From: CBDCZY01 sp965224745
Lineage (GTDB): Bacteria; Pseudomonadota; Gammaproteobacteria; Methylococcales; Methylomonadaceae
Direction: 5' to 3'
DNA: 64,000 nt
NCBI GenBank assembly: GCA_965224745.1
Contig: CBDCZY010000009.1
Location: forward strand, 248,001-312,000
The notes below the pieces were generated by a model. The model worked only from the letters and a program-made list of their open reading frames with translations, searched no databases and was not told the DNA's origin. Position numbers and translations under genes: made by a program. How positions within the stretch are numbered: the stretch's first letter is position 1; each line of letters starts with the position of its first letter. This document shows positions 35,562-43,799 of this stretch, piece after piece.

Positions 35562-35880
35562 AATTGAGGTAACCATTCAAAACCGGCAGTAATTCATTTT
35601 TTTTCAACCAAGCAAGCTGACTTTGCATGGCTTGCTGCCAATCAGCATAAAGTGTCCCGGGTTTGGCAAAAGACGTAATTAGCTCTACGGCTCGTTCACA
35701 GTTTGATAATACCTTACGAATCACCTTCTTCGGCCAGCTCAATCGGGAGGTTATTCAGGCTCAGAGCCGGATCCGGCGCATAGTCCGCAAAATTTTTTGT
35801 TCTGCCAATTGTTCTCGTATCGCCACAGCGCGTTGTATCGCAGCCAGTCCTTACTCGCGTTGGCCCAACTCTCTTATATG
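35548..35880 (-). pseudogene. TPR-repeat protein remnant
   Basis: The minus strand reads, in two frames, GLAAIQRAVAIREQLAEQ and then NFADYAPDPALSLNNLPIEL, the standard linkage of consecutive tetratricopeptide repeats in large TPR proteins. A stop and a frame change fall between, and a second frame (35548-35742) gives LYADWQQAMQSQLAWLKKNE. The rest of the gene is missing. A decayed C-terminal fragment of an accessory TPR protein. Confidence 0.65.
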
Positions 35881-35942
35881 AACCAACAAGTTAGTCAAGT
35901 GAAGTTCAAGTTTTTTTGTTTTCGCAGGTTTCAATCATTTGT

Positions 35943-36210
35943 CTACACCCCACTCAAAATTCTAATTTCAAAGGCTTCACAGCTTTGGCGCACCATATCT
36001 CTAAGACGGAGCCCCAGATCTCCCGTTAGCATCTGATAACGATATTTCGTGACCCAGACAAAATGGTACTCTATCTTGTATATCGTATGACTGCCGTATC
36101 AATATTCCATTTTTTGACCTCCTTTACTTTGTAGAAAATCAAAAATATCATAGATGAAATCTGTTCGCATGAAAGGCGAAGGTTTAAACCTTATACATGG
36201 AAATTAATCC
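35943..36210 (-). pseudogene. IS200 relic (decayed tnpA and right end)
   Basis: The complement of 35943-36110 reads MEY-stop-YGSHTIYKIEYHFVWVT and goes on RYQMLTGDLGLRLRDMVRQS before a stop, closely matching the first 56 residues of the IS200 transposase at 28.9 kb. An in-frame TGA at codon 4 and loss of the HuH and Tyr regions make it dead. The flanking GGCGAAGGTTTAAACCTTA at 36176-36194 matches that element's end. Confidence 0.75.
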
Positions 36211-36392
36211 GTCAGAACCTGTTTTCTGAATACGAGCGAAAAAGCCCTAGCAAATATCACAAAGGATATTCATGGCAGATGCTAACTTAATTTGCAGCGG
36301 GTAACAATGAATCTAGCCCCTAAAATCTACAAGAATATGCAATACCATGAGCTGTCAAAAAATATCTGATAATTAGTTACAATAACCACCCA

Positions 36393-37418
36393 ATGGATAA
36401 TAAAAGTTTTTCTCTTGCCCATGCGGTTAAGCACACGAGTGATTTAAGCAAACCCTTTACCTTTGCTGTCGCGCCAATGATGAAATGGACTGACCGCCAT
36501 TGCCGGTTTTTTCATCGATTAATTTCGCGGCATACCCTGCTTTATACAGAAATGGTTTCCACCGGCGCAATCTTATGGGGACCTCGACAGAAACTTTTAG
36601 AGTTTCATCCATCAGAACATCCTGTTGCCCTGCAAATCGGTGGAAGCGAACCAATCCATCTGGCTAAATGCGCTGTTATTGCTGAGCAATTGGGTTATGA
36701 CGAAATTAATCTAAACATCGGCTGCCCCAGTGATCGTGTACAAAATGGTCGTTTTGGCGCTTGTTTAATGGCTGAACCTGAGTTAGTCGCTGAAGGAATT
36801 GCTGAAATGAAAGCGGCGACAACTCTTCCAGTTACAGTTAAGTCCCGTATCGGCATTAAGGATGAGGAATCTTATGAAGAGTTACATAATTTTATAGACA
36901 CTGTTGCTAAAGCGGGTTGTAACACATTTATCATTCATGCCAGACGAGCCATTCTGGAAGGCTTGTCACCGCGAGAAAATCGTGAGATTCCGCCTCTGCG
37001 TTACGATTTTGTGCAGCAAATAAAAGAAGATTTTCCAAAATTGAAAATTATTTTAAACGGAGGCATTGTAACCCTTGATCAAGCTATGAAAGAAACAATC
37101 ACGTTGAATGGAGTAATGATGGGACGTGAAGCCTACCACAACCCATACGTACTTAGCGAAGTCGATAGAAAAGTATTTGGAGATAAACGAAAACCATTAT
37201 CCAGAATAGAAATAGCTGTTGCTTTCATCCCTTATGTGAAAACGCAACTTGAAGCAGGCGTACCGCTGACGAATATTACAAGACATATTCTTGGCCTGTT
37301 TCACAGCCAACCTGGAGGTCGCCTCTGGCGTCGACATCTGAGTGAATATTCGAATAAGCGCGACTCTAACGAAACCATTATCCAAAACGCCTTAAAATAT
37401 GTCAGTGCTCCAACATGA
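36393..37418 (+). CDS. dusA: tRNA-dihydrouridine(20/20a) synthase
   Basis: An FMN enzyme that reduces uridines 20/20a in the tRNA D-loop. 341 residues with the Dus core: FAVAPMMKWTDRHCRFFHRL, the substrate loop YTEMVSTGA, VALQIGGSEP, and the catalytic Cys in NGRFGACLM. The length and C-terminal domain with ITRHILGLFHSQPGGRLWRR fit DusA. First gene of a run with folE, a small membrane protein and the MutS-like gene; whether they form one transcript is open. Confidence 0.94.
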   Translation: MDNKSFSLAHAVKHTSDLSKPFTFAVAPMMKWTDRHCRFFHRLISRHTLLYTEMVSTGAILWGPRQKLLEFHPSEHPVALQIGGSEPIHLAKCAVIAEQLGYDEINLNIGCPSDRVQNGRFGACLMAEPELVAEGIAEMKAATTLPVTVKSRIGIKDEESYEELHNFIDTVAKAGCNTFIIHARRAILEGLSPRENREIPPLRYDFVQQIKEDFPKLKIILNGGIVTLDQAMKETITLNGVMMGREAYHNPYVLSEVDRKVFGDKRKPLSRIEIAVAFIPYVKTQLEAGVPLTNITRHILGLFHSQPGGRLWRRHLSEYSNKRDSNETIIQNALKYVSAPT

Positions 37419-37482
37419 AAATATTGGTTTTTGTCAAATTTCGGTATACTCCTTGATTTAATGACGTTAATGAGACCATAGA

Positions 37483-38028
37483 ATGGAACAATATTTTTCC
37501 AAAATTATTGAAGCTGTCGGAGAAAACCTTAACAGAGAAGGCCTGGTTGACACGCCAAAACGTGCATCTGAAGCGTTTAAATTTTTGACTCATGGCTATC
37601 AAATGACGCTCGAAAATGTATTAAATGGAGCCGTTTTCGAATCAGACTCTGAAGATATGGTCATCGTCAAAAACATTGAGCTTTACTCTTTATGTGAACA
37701 TCATATTCTGCCCTTTATAGGCAAATGTCATGTTGGATATTTACCCTCAGGAAAAGTAATCGGGTTATCAAAAATAGCAAGGGTAGTCGACATGTATGCC
37801 AGACGACTACAAATTCAAGAGCAACTCACAAAACAAATAGCTGAGGCGATAGGAAATTCTGTCAACGCACGAGGAGTCGCCGTAGTTATTGAATCAAAAC
37901 ATTTATGCATGATGATGAGAGGGGTGGAAAAACAAAATTCAGTGATGACTACTTCTGCTATGACGGGTGTCTTTAGAAAGGATTTTAGCACTAGGTCTGA
38001 ATTTTTAAACCTCATTAATCGTAGCTAA
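37483..38028 (+). CDS. folE: GTP cyclohydrolase I
   Basis: First enzyme of pterin synthesis, making 7,8-dihydroneopterin triphosphate for folate and, in methylotrophs, probably also for tetrahydromethanopterin. 181 residues with the zinc ligands in SLCEHHILPF and SKHLCMMMRGV and the GTP-site residues in SVMTTSAMTGVF. Short type (FolE without N-terminal extension). Follows dusA by 64 bases. Confidence 0.95.
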   Translation: MEQYFSKIIEAVGENLNREGLVDTPKRASEAFKFLTHGYQMTLENVLNGAVFESDSEDMVIVKNIELYSLCEHHILPFIGKCHVGYLPSGKVIGLSKIARVVDMYARRLQIQEQLTKQIAEAIGNSVNARGVAVVIESKHLCMMMRGVEKQNSVMTTSAMTGVFRKDFSTRSEFLNLINRS

Positions 38029-38055
38029 CCATTAACCAGCCACCAGATCAACCAG

Positions 38056-38244
38056 ATGACTACTCATAGCACCAACAACTGCCCACTTTGCAGGTTAATG
38101 CGAAGTTTAGCTTTTAGTGGCGTTGGGGCTATGCTTGGCGCCGGTATCGCTTACTTGTTGAATGGATCAAAACAAACAATGATGTTTGCAGGTGTTATAA
38201 CGGCAGTCATCCTGGTCTTTGGAATAATGGAAAAAAGAAAATGA
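38056..38244 (+). CDS. Small membrane protein of unknown function
   Basis: A 62-residue protein: a short cytosolic-type start with a C-P-L-C pair (NNCPLCRLMRS) and two hydrophobic stretches (FSGVGAMLGAGIAYLL, MMFAGVITAVILVFGIM). It overlaps the start of the MutS-like gene by four bases, so the two are likely co-translated and may act together at the membrane. No family known to me. Confidence 0.65.
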   Translation: MTTHSTNNCPLCRLMRSLAFSGVGAMLGAGIAYLLNGSKQTMMFAGVITAVILVFGIMEKRK

Positions 38245-39830
38245 ACCAAACAATTATTGAAAGCTGGTTAAAGACAGGCCCAGAACCCAAATCATTTCAT
38301 CCTGACCAACAAGGTACCAGTGTTATTGACACGGCAACCTTCGAGACTATCGAAGTAGATGAATTATTCACTTCTCTTAACCATGCTTCGTTGAAACTTG
38401 GTGAGGCCACCATTTATCGTTCTCTTTGTTATCCATTAAATTCCATAGATCACCTAATTGCCAAGCAAACGGCGATAAAAGAATTGCAAAACGATAAACC
38501 AACGCTGGATAATGCCCAAAAAATCATAGAGGAAGCAAAAAACGACGAAAAATATTTATATCAACTTTTCTACGGAAAATTTCTTGGCGCATTGTCCAAC
38601 GCCCAGTTAAAAAATGAAGTCGATGGCTTTGGCTACGAATCCTATAAAAGAGGTACGCGTTTTTTCTTGAATTTGGTAGCTGGCATTAAGCAATCACCAC
38701 AACCCCAAAGCGGCTATCTACAACAAATTTTCAATACCCTGTCTGACTTTTCAAATAGTCGGGCTTTTTCTTTGATGGAAGGCCCTGTTTATCGCGGTGA
38801 AAAAGGTATCCAGAGTAAACAAGATCGGCAGGGTTCTTTCTCACCAGCATTCCGGTTTAAACCAACATTATTCAAACCTTTTTTTATTCTCGGCGTCATT
38901 GCATTATTAATGCTGCTGGGCTATTTTTACCCATCGGGTTTATTCGGAGCCTCTTCCCAAGCTGTTCCAATCGTCAGTATTTTTGGCTTTCCTTTACTAC
39001 TTATCTATATTCCTGTCGTTGGCTCCTATGATCGAGACAGCTGTGTTTATCCTTTACGCGACGAATTTAAAACCTCCCCCGAAGTACAAAAAACATTGGA
39101 CGCACTAGGAAAACTGGATGAGCTAATCGCTTTTATTAAATACAGTGAAAACTACGGAACTTATTCATTGTTGCCAACAATGATCCCGGCCGAAAATCAT
39201 CAGTTAGACATCGTTAATGCAAATAACCCTGTTTTAGGCTACCAGAACCCAGAATACGTTCCAAACAGCCTTAGCCTGACAACGGAAAGAATAGCCTTCA
39301 TTACCGGCCCTAATAGCGGTGGAAAAACAGCATTTTGTAAGACGATAACCCAAATTCAATTATTAGCCCAAATCGGGTGTTTTGTTCCAGCCTCTTCGGC
39401 AAAATTATCCGTGGCCGATAAGATTTACTACCAGGTACCTGTCATAAGCCACCTGAATGACGGTGAAGGTCGCTTTGGAACTGAATTGAGACGAACCAAA
39501 GAAATATTCACGAATACTACTTCAAACAGTCTTGTCATCCTAGATGAATTGTCAGAAGGAACCACTTTTGAGGAAAAAATGGAAAATTCGATCAATATTC
39601 TGGAAGGCTTCTATCACAAGGGAAACAACACAATATTAATCACCCACAACCATCAGCTGGTCGATCATTTTATTGATGCGGAAACAGGAATCGCACGTCA
39701 GGTTGAATTTAAAAATGACCAAGCAACTTTTCGGTTAATTCAAGGCATATCCAGAATCAGTCACGCTGATAAAGTCGCAAAAAGAATTGGCTTTTCAAAA
39801 GAAGACATTAAAAATCTGTTGCAAAAATAA
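38241..39830 (+). CDS. Membrane-anchored MutS-family ATPase, copy 1 (intact)
   Basis: A 529-residue protein. The C-terminal ~220 residues are a MutS domain V-type ABC ATPase: Walker A FITGPNSGGKTAFCKTI, a signature-like region HLNDGEGRFGTELRR, Walker B SLVILDELSEGTTFEE and a late switch His in ILITHNHQLV. The N-terminal half lacks mismatch-recognition and connector domains; it is mostly helical (lever/core-like) and has two hydrophobic segments around residues 215-255 (FFILGVIALLMLLGYFYP, SIFGFPLLLIYIPVVG). So it is a MutS-related ATPase set in the membrane, not classic MutS. Function unknown. A second, truncated copy lies at 43.8-46.1 kb. Confidence 0.82.
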   Translation: MNQTIIESWLKTGPEPKSFHPDQQGTSVIDTATFETIEVDELFTSLNHASLKLGEATIYRSLCYPLNSIDHLIAKQTAIKELQNDKPTLDNAQKIIEEAKNDEKYLYQLFYGKFLGALSNAQLKNEVDGFGYESYKRGTRFFLNLVAGIKQSPQPQSGYLQQIFNTLSDFSNSRAFSLMEGPVYRGEKGIQSKQDRQGSFSPAFRFKPTLFKPFFILGVIALLMLLGYFYPSGLFGASSQAVPIVSIFGFPLLLIYIPVVGSYDRDSCVYPLRDEFKTSPEVQKTLDALGKLDELIAFIKYSENYGTYSLLPTMIPAENHQLDIVNANNPVLGYQNPEYVPNSLSLTTERIAFITGPNSGGKTAFCKTITQIQLLAQIGCFVPASSAKLSVADKIYYQVPVISHLNDGEGRFGTELRRTKEIFTNTTSNSLVILDELSEGTTFEEKMENSINILEGFYHKGNNTILITHNHQLVDHFIDAETGIARQVEFKNDQATFRLIQGISRISHADKVAKRIGFSKEDIKNLLQK

Positions 39831-39903
39831 ACTAAACGTGGCCTGTAGTCTATATCCACCATTGGTTTAAATTCATGGTGGGCAGAAAAGCGTTGCCCAC
39901 CCT
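38360..39903 (+). repeat. Duplicated 1,544-bp segment, copy 1
   Basis: From the 41st codon of the MutS-like gene to the palindrome after it, this segment recurs at 43833-46148. With the 764-bp insertion and 8-bp target duplication removed, copy 2 is also 1,544 bp. I count eight substitutions, all between 44844 and 45022 in copy 2 and all synonymous. Confidence 0.9.
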
Positions 39904-39905
39904 AC
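39877..39905. repeat. REP-like palindrome after the MutS-like gene
   Basis: GGTGGGCAGAAAAGCGTTGC followed by CCACCCTAC: a hairpin ending in CTAC, the complement of the GTAG head seen on REP sequences. Same family as the palindromes at 46.8, 48.1, 49.7 and 52.7 kb. Confidence 0.65.
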
Positions 39906-39940
39906 CTCTGCTGGCTATTAGGGATCATTCAAACATTAGG

Positions 39941-41209
39941 TTACAAGCTACGTAAGCCACTAGGTCCCGGTTTATTCGGCATCTGGTTGAAGATTCGATC
40001 ATCCTTGGCATCAACCTCCCCGTCACCATCGAAATCCTTATCAGGGTCATAAGAGAAATCTCGATCTGCCTCGTCTTCGCTCTCCGAAGAAGGATCGTAG
40101 GTATCTGTAAAACCATGCAATAAATCCAGATCCCATTCATCAATAATTAAGTTATTATCCAGATCACCATCACACATGTTTCCAAAGCCATCACTATTGG
40201 TATCGCGTTGGTTGGCATTGGCTACGTTGATGCAATTGTCGCCAGCATTGGGGATGCCGTCACCATCGGTATCGACAGGATCGACACTGTTATTGGCAAA
40301 TGCCAGCGCGGGTCGTTTAATGACATCAGGTAATATGTCCGTGTTTGGTGTCATGATAGTATCAACAAGTTCGCCGTTAGATATATTGTGTATTGTAAAG
40401 ATGTAATTTGGGTCTAGATCCCAATACAGTCCGGTTGATCGATCAAAAGCCCCGCGACTTTTTATAAGAATCTTAGTTGTAATACCGCCAGTCAAACTGC
40501 TGGTGTTCGAATCAAAGGCCGCTGAAGTAGTACCTGTTACTAGATCCATTGCAAACAGGAATGAACCGCCAGGGCTGCCGATCCAAAGTTTATTTTCGTT
40601 ATCAAAAAACAGGCTTGTCGATCCATCTGCAAAAACGGTAAAGTCTCGAGTGCCATCAGGCTTCATTGCAGGAGGATGATGAGGTGCGGCACCTATGTAA
40701 CGAAAGGTTCCTGTTTTTTTATCTATTCCTAATAATGTGTGCCGAATAACATTACTTTGATCCGTTCCAGGAACAGGTATGAATTCGTCAATAGACTTCC
40801 CTCCTCCCAACATGTTTCCTGATGAATCTACATCAATCTGAACGATATGCATTTTTTCACCGGTTCCCCATCCGGTTGTGCCTATGGGTGTGCCCGCCCC
40901 GGTATTTGTATCAATCTTGATCAGGCCATTGTGAAGCGGGTCATGTTTTGAAGTCGCTCCGTATAAGGTTTTGGTCGTTCTGTCCCAGGCAAGATCCGCA
41001 ACGTAGTATCCAATCGAACCGATAGGTGTGACTTCCCCGGTATTGGTGTTAACAGTATGTAGTACACTGGGTGTGTGTTGATCGTCTCTGCGAAAAAAAG
41101 CGCCATCGGCCATATAGAGGGTTTCAGCTCCAACGTTCTGGCACAACACTTCCACAAGGATGACACAACCTAATATTAACCGACCTAATCCAATTTCCTT
41201 TCTTTCCAT
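39941..41209 (-). CDS. Exported protein with propeller-like N-terminus and Ca-binding repeats
   Basis: From ATG 41209 (MERKEIGLGRLILG), preceded by GAAGGAAATGTG, 422 residues. A signal peptide ends near NVGA-ET. Residues ~30-310 have repeated TNTGEVTPIGSIG and DTNTGAGTPIGTTG units like those of beta-propeller 'DUF4394'-style exported proteins. Residues ~320-420 carry thrombospondin-3-like and dockerin-like Asp loops (VDTDGDGIPNAGDNC, DTNSDGFGNMCDGDLD, DKDFDGDGEVDAKDD) that should bind calcium. A surface or secreted protein of unknown function; dockerin pairing is possible but no cohesin is seen. Confidence 0.75.
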   Translation of the reverse strand: MERKEIGLGRLILGCVILVEVLCQNVGAETLYMADGAFFRRDDQHTPSVLHTVNTNTGEVTPIGSIGYYVADLAWDRTTKTLYGATSKHDPLHNGLIKIDTNTGAGTPIGTTGWGTGEKMHIVQIDVDSSGNMLGGGKSIDEFIPVPGTDQSNVIRHTLLGIDKKTGTFRYIGAAPHHPPAMKPDGTRDFTVFADGSTSLFFDNENKLWIGSPGGSFLFAMDLVTGTTSAAFDSNTSSLTGGITTKILIKSRGAFDRSTGLYWDLDPNYIFTIHNISNGELVDTIMTPNTDILPDVIKRPALAFANNSVDPVDTDGDGIPNAGDNCINVANANQRDTNSDGFGNMCDGDLDNNLIIDEWDLDLLHGFTDTYDPSSESEDEADRDFSYDPDKDFDGDGEVDAKDDRIFNQMPNKPGPSGLRSL

Positions 41210-41591
41210 CACATTTCCTTCTTTTGGGGTATAAAAGGAATCTTGATGCACAACTGGTGCCAGATAATAAAGCATGGTTTTGAATACCCGACTCGATTTT
41301 CTTGAGAGTTCATCTCCTCAGGCTCTAACCACTTTTAAATGCTTTATGACAACCTGTACATTCCACCTCCTGTAAATCACTTTTATTTGTCATATTGAGA
41401 ATGAAATTAAGGCATATCACTTAGGCATGTAGCCATATCCCACTATGTTTTCTATTAACATGTAGGGCGCGGATACCCACGTAAGGTAACTCGCAACAAA
41501 TACCTCACCCAAAGAGATATGTTGCGAGTTACCTTACGCGTTGACCTGTGCCTAAAATTCCACTTCGCTTTGGGCACAAGTTAGCAAATTG
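41210..41591. repeat. Gap with long perfect hairpin
   Basis: About 380 bases without a gene. CGTAAGGTAACTCGCAACA at 41480-41498 is followed, after 21 bases, by its exact complement at 41520-41538. A second stem GTGCCTAAA...TTTGGGCAC lies at 41550-41579. They sit just beyond the 3' end of hicB. Confidence 0.6.
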
Positions 41592-41948
41592 TTAGACATT
41601 ATTTGACTTAGTTTCTTTTTTCCCTAAACATTCAGCGATAAATGACGACACCAATGCATTCATACTAACCCCTTCTTGTTTTGCTCTCGAAATAAGTCGA
41701 GTATGCAAACTTTTAGGAATTCGAGTCATAAATTTTCCACTCGATGTTTCTCCTGGGCATGGTATTTCTCTACCTGTTTCCTTACAGGCTTGAATCCAGC
41801 ATTCTAAAGCATCTTTTCCATTTTCCATGGCTTCTTGTGGTGTTTCTCCGTCAGACATGCAACCTGGTAGATCTGGAAAGGTTATTAACCAACCATTTCC
41901 TTCTTCCTTTGATAAGGGTTTCATCTCGAAAGGATATTTAATATTCAT
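41592..41948 (-). CDS. hicB: HicB-type antitoxin
   Basis: A 118-residue antitoxin from ATG 41948, which follows GGAG; the longer frame to 41972 would overlap hicA more. Residues ~1-65 form the HicB partial RNase-H fold (GWLITFPDLPGCMSDGETPQEAMENG), and residues ~75-110 a ribbon-helix-helix (FMTRIPKSLHTRLISRAKQEGVSMNALVSSFIAECL) for DNA binding and autoregulation. It follows hicA directly. Its stop lies in GTCTAAC, which resembles one half of an integron attC core. Confidence 0.92.
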   Translation of the reverse strand: MNIKYPFEMKPLSKEEGNGWLITFPDLPGCMSDGETPQEAMENGKDALECWIQACKETGREIPCPGETSSGKFMTRIPKSLHTRLISRAKQEGVSMNALVSSFIAECLGKKETKSNNV

Positions 41949-41952
41949 ACGG

Positions 41953-42189
41953 TTACGCTCCAATATCATCAATTAGAGCAAGGAACTGATTAATATAAAC
42001 GGGTTTAATCGGTCTTTTTGCTGGTATAGTTACTACAAGAGCTGAATCTTCATGTATGAAGACAGCGTGACTACCTCCAGACTTTCTTACCCGGATATCA
42101 AGTCTTTTGGCGATTGCCTCCAAAGAATCTAGCTTCCAATTCTTTGGATTATCGCGCATTTTCTGTATTACTTTATCTGCCTTGCTCAT
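41953..42189 (-). CDS. hicA: HicA-type mRNA interferase toxin
   Basis: A 78-residue toxin that cleaves mRNA. The dsRBD-like fold has the catalytic His in the segment RKSGGSHAVFIHEDS, and the C-terminal PAKRPIKPVYINQFLAL is typical. It is the first gene of a hicAB pair, with the antitoxin start 5 bases beyond its stop. A longer N-terminus than the shortest HicA proteins, but normal otherwise. Confidence 0.92.
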   Translation of the reverse strand: MSKADKVIQKMRDNPKNWKLDSLEAIAKRLDIRVRKSGGSHAVFIHEDSALVVTIPAKRPIKPVYINQFLALIDDIGA

Positions 42190-42238
42190 TCCACGGATGA
42201 TACTTTATATAGTATCTCGTAACAAGATCATTATCTTT

Positions 42239-42480
42239 GCCTAACCATGAATTAACCAGCCTTTTTCACATCCGAAACTTGGTAAACCACTGGCTTATTT
42301 TCTCCGCAACAAACTATGCATTAGAAGAATTTGGTTGGTTGAATGCCAAGTTATAAAAACTTGGCAGTTCTCCGGTTTTAATTTCTTTGCTCTGCTTTTC
42401 GTTTTTTCTTGATTTCAAAGTATATCTTGGAAAAACGACATCCTATTTTTCCACGTCCGAGTTAATTTGCCTTATTAGGC
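42239..42480 (-). repeat. Possible attC-like inverted halves upstream of hicA
   Basis: On the minus strand GCCTAAT followed by AAATTAAC at 42480-42461, and GGTTAATTCAT followed by GGTTAGGC ending at 42239, form outer and inner inverted pairs like the R and L boxes of integron attC sites. The second half closely resembles the usual attC 3' half. The spacing (about 240 bp) is longer than normal. No integrase is in the window. Confidence 0.3.
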
Positions 42481-43007
42481 ACCCTCTTGGCTATGAATTC
42501 AATAGGTGAATCGGAGGAATAGCCACCATAGGTTTCCATAACGAACTTGATCTCTTTTTCCAAGACTATGCCACGATAATGGTGTGTAGCTAGTTTCAAG
42601 ATGTTATTTTCCCAATCTGGTGAATTTTCCGTTGTCTTTGTTTTGAATTCGATTCGATTCTCTATTATCTTTCCATCAAGAATAATCTGTTTATTCTCCA
42701 AATATGAGACGGCTCCATGCACTTCATTATCGTTACCATCAAAACTAAATGCCTCATCATAACTAACCTTTTTCCAAGGATAAGTAACTTCCGCAGTCCA
42801 CTCTCCATTAATATCGGGCCGCGTTTCACTAATTACTAAATCTAATAGGTTCTTCGCCGCATCCGTGAATGATGATAGGGCAATGATGACCATTCCCAGT
42901 ACCATCAGGGAGGCCAAGATAGGATTATTTTTGATTCGCGACTTAAATTTGTCGAATTGCGTTCTTTGTTCTTTCATAAGCTTCGAATCTAATTTTTTGA
43001 TACCCAT
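42462..43007 (-). CDS. Single-pass membrane protein of unknown function
   Basis: A 181-residue protein: a charged N-terminus, one hydrophobic segment at about residues 30-47 (PILASLMVLGMVIIALSSF), and a C-terminal ~120-residue region rich in alternating beta pattern (INGEWTAEVTYPWKK, VHGAVSYLENKQIILDGKII) reminiscent of small lipocalin-like effector or envelope domains. No signal for export beyond the anchor. It precedes hicA on the same strand, with a 270-bp gap. Unknown function; the architecture resembles some phage-defence membrane proteins, but that is only a resemblance. Confidence 0.6.
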   Translation of the reverse strand: MGIKKLDSKLMKEQRTQFDKFKSRIKNNPILASLMVLGMVIIALSSFTDAAKNLLDLVISETRPDINGEWTAEVTYPWKKVSYDEAFSFDGNDNEVHGAVSYLENKQIILDGKIIENRIEFKTKTTENSPDWENNILKLATHHYRGIVLEKEIKFVMETYGGYSSDSPIEFIAKRVPNKAN

Positions 43008-43168
43008 AATTTATCGTGTGAAAAAGTTCATGCGATAAACGTACATTTATCGCAGAATTCGGTTTAATGCTTGTGAGATCATATCCGTAGTGGTGTTTGC
43101 AACTGTTATAGCTAGCAAATATGACAATATGAAATTTTTATTACGTGAGAAATTATGGAGATCTTGAA

Positions 43169-43603
43169 ATGATTAATAAACGAAATAACTTAATTCTAGG
43201 CACTATTGGTTTGGTATTACTCGTTAGTCTTCGGCCTGCTTTTGCGCTTAATTGTACCAGTATATTTGGTACAGCCGTTGGCATCACAGCTAATGGTCAC
43301 ATAGCCAAAGCCTACTTTTATAACGCTGGTTACAGCGGAGGTAAATATAATTTAACTGGATCCATTGTTTTTGGTACTGGTAACCCTGAGTCGATAGTCG
43401 GCGAATGCAAAGGTAGACATCTCTCTTTTATACGATCCAAACAGAATCAATGGGTTCAGAAGTATAGCGGAATGCTAAAAACACACGGAAACGCAAGTGA
43501 CGATGGTGCTATCGCAGGGACATTTTCACACAGCAAAATCGTTAGCGTGGGATCCCCTCCTGAATATCCATGGTGCGGTAAATTTGTTACTCTACCCCGA
43601 TAA
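43169..43603 (+). CDS. Small exported protein, unknown function
   Basis: From ATG 43169 (GGAG upstream) 144 residues. A signal peptide ends near RPAFA-LN (residues ~1-27). The mature part has three or four Cys (LNCTSIF, VGECKGRH, PWCGKF) suggesting disulfides, and Gly-rich beta segments (NAGYSGGKYNLTGSIVFGTG). No family recognised. It sits directly before the duplicated and rearranged segment. Confidence 0.55.
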   Translation: MINKRNNLILGTIGLVLLVSLRPAFALNCTSIFGTAVGITANGHIAKAYFYNAGYSGGKYNLTGSIVFGTGNPESIVGECKGRHLSFIRSKQNQWVQKYSGMLKTHGNASDDGAIAGTFSHSKIVSVGSPPEYPWCGKFVTLPR

Positions 43604-43611
43604 ATATACCC

Positions 43612-43799
43612 CAGCCGGTCGGTGGTTGTACCGCCGACCGGAACGTTTAAAATATTATTGCAATCGAAGGACTTTAACTCGAGCAACGAATACGGATCAA
43701 CCCTTCACTAAGTTTTTAGCAATGCCGGAGTTTCGTAACACTTTTAGAAAAATGGTGGTGGAGCAAACGTTCGGGTCAGGGCTACAAGCCCAGACTCGC
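43612..43799 (+). repeat. Dispersed ~185-bp repeat, copy A
   Basis: Starts with a palindrome (GCCGGTCGGTGGTTGTACCG then CCGACCGG) and ends with AACGTTCGGGTCAGGGCTAC and AAGCCCAGAC. A diverged copy is at 48907-49090, and shorter tail-only versions at 47480-47511 and 47996-48060. The duplicated MutS-like segment begins 34 bases after it. Confidence 0.65.
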
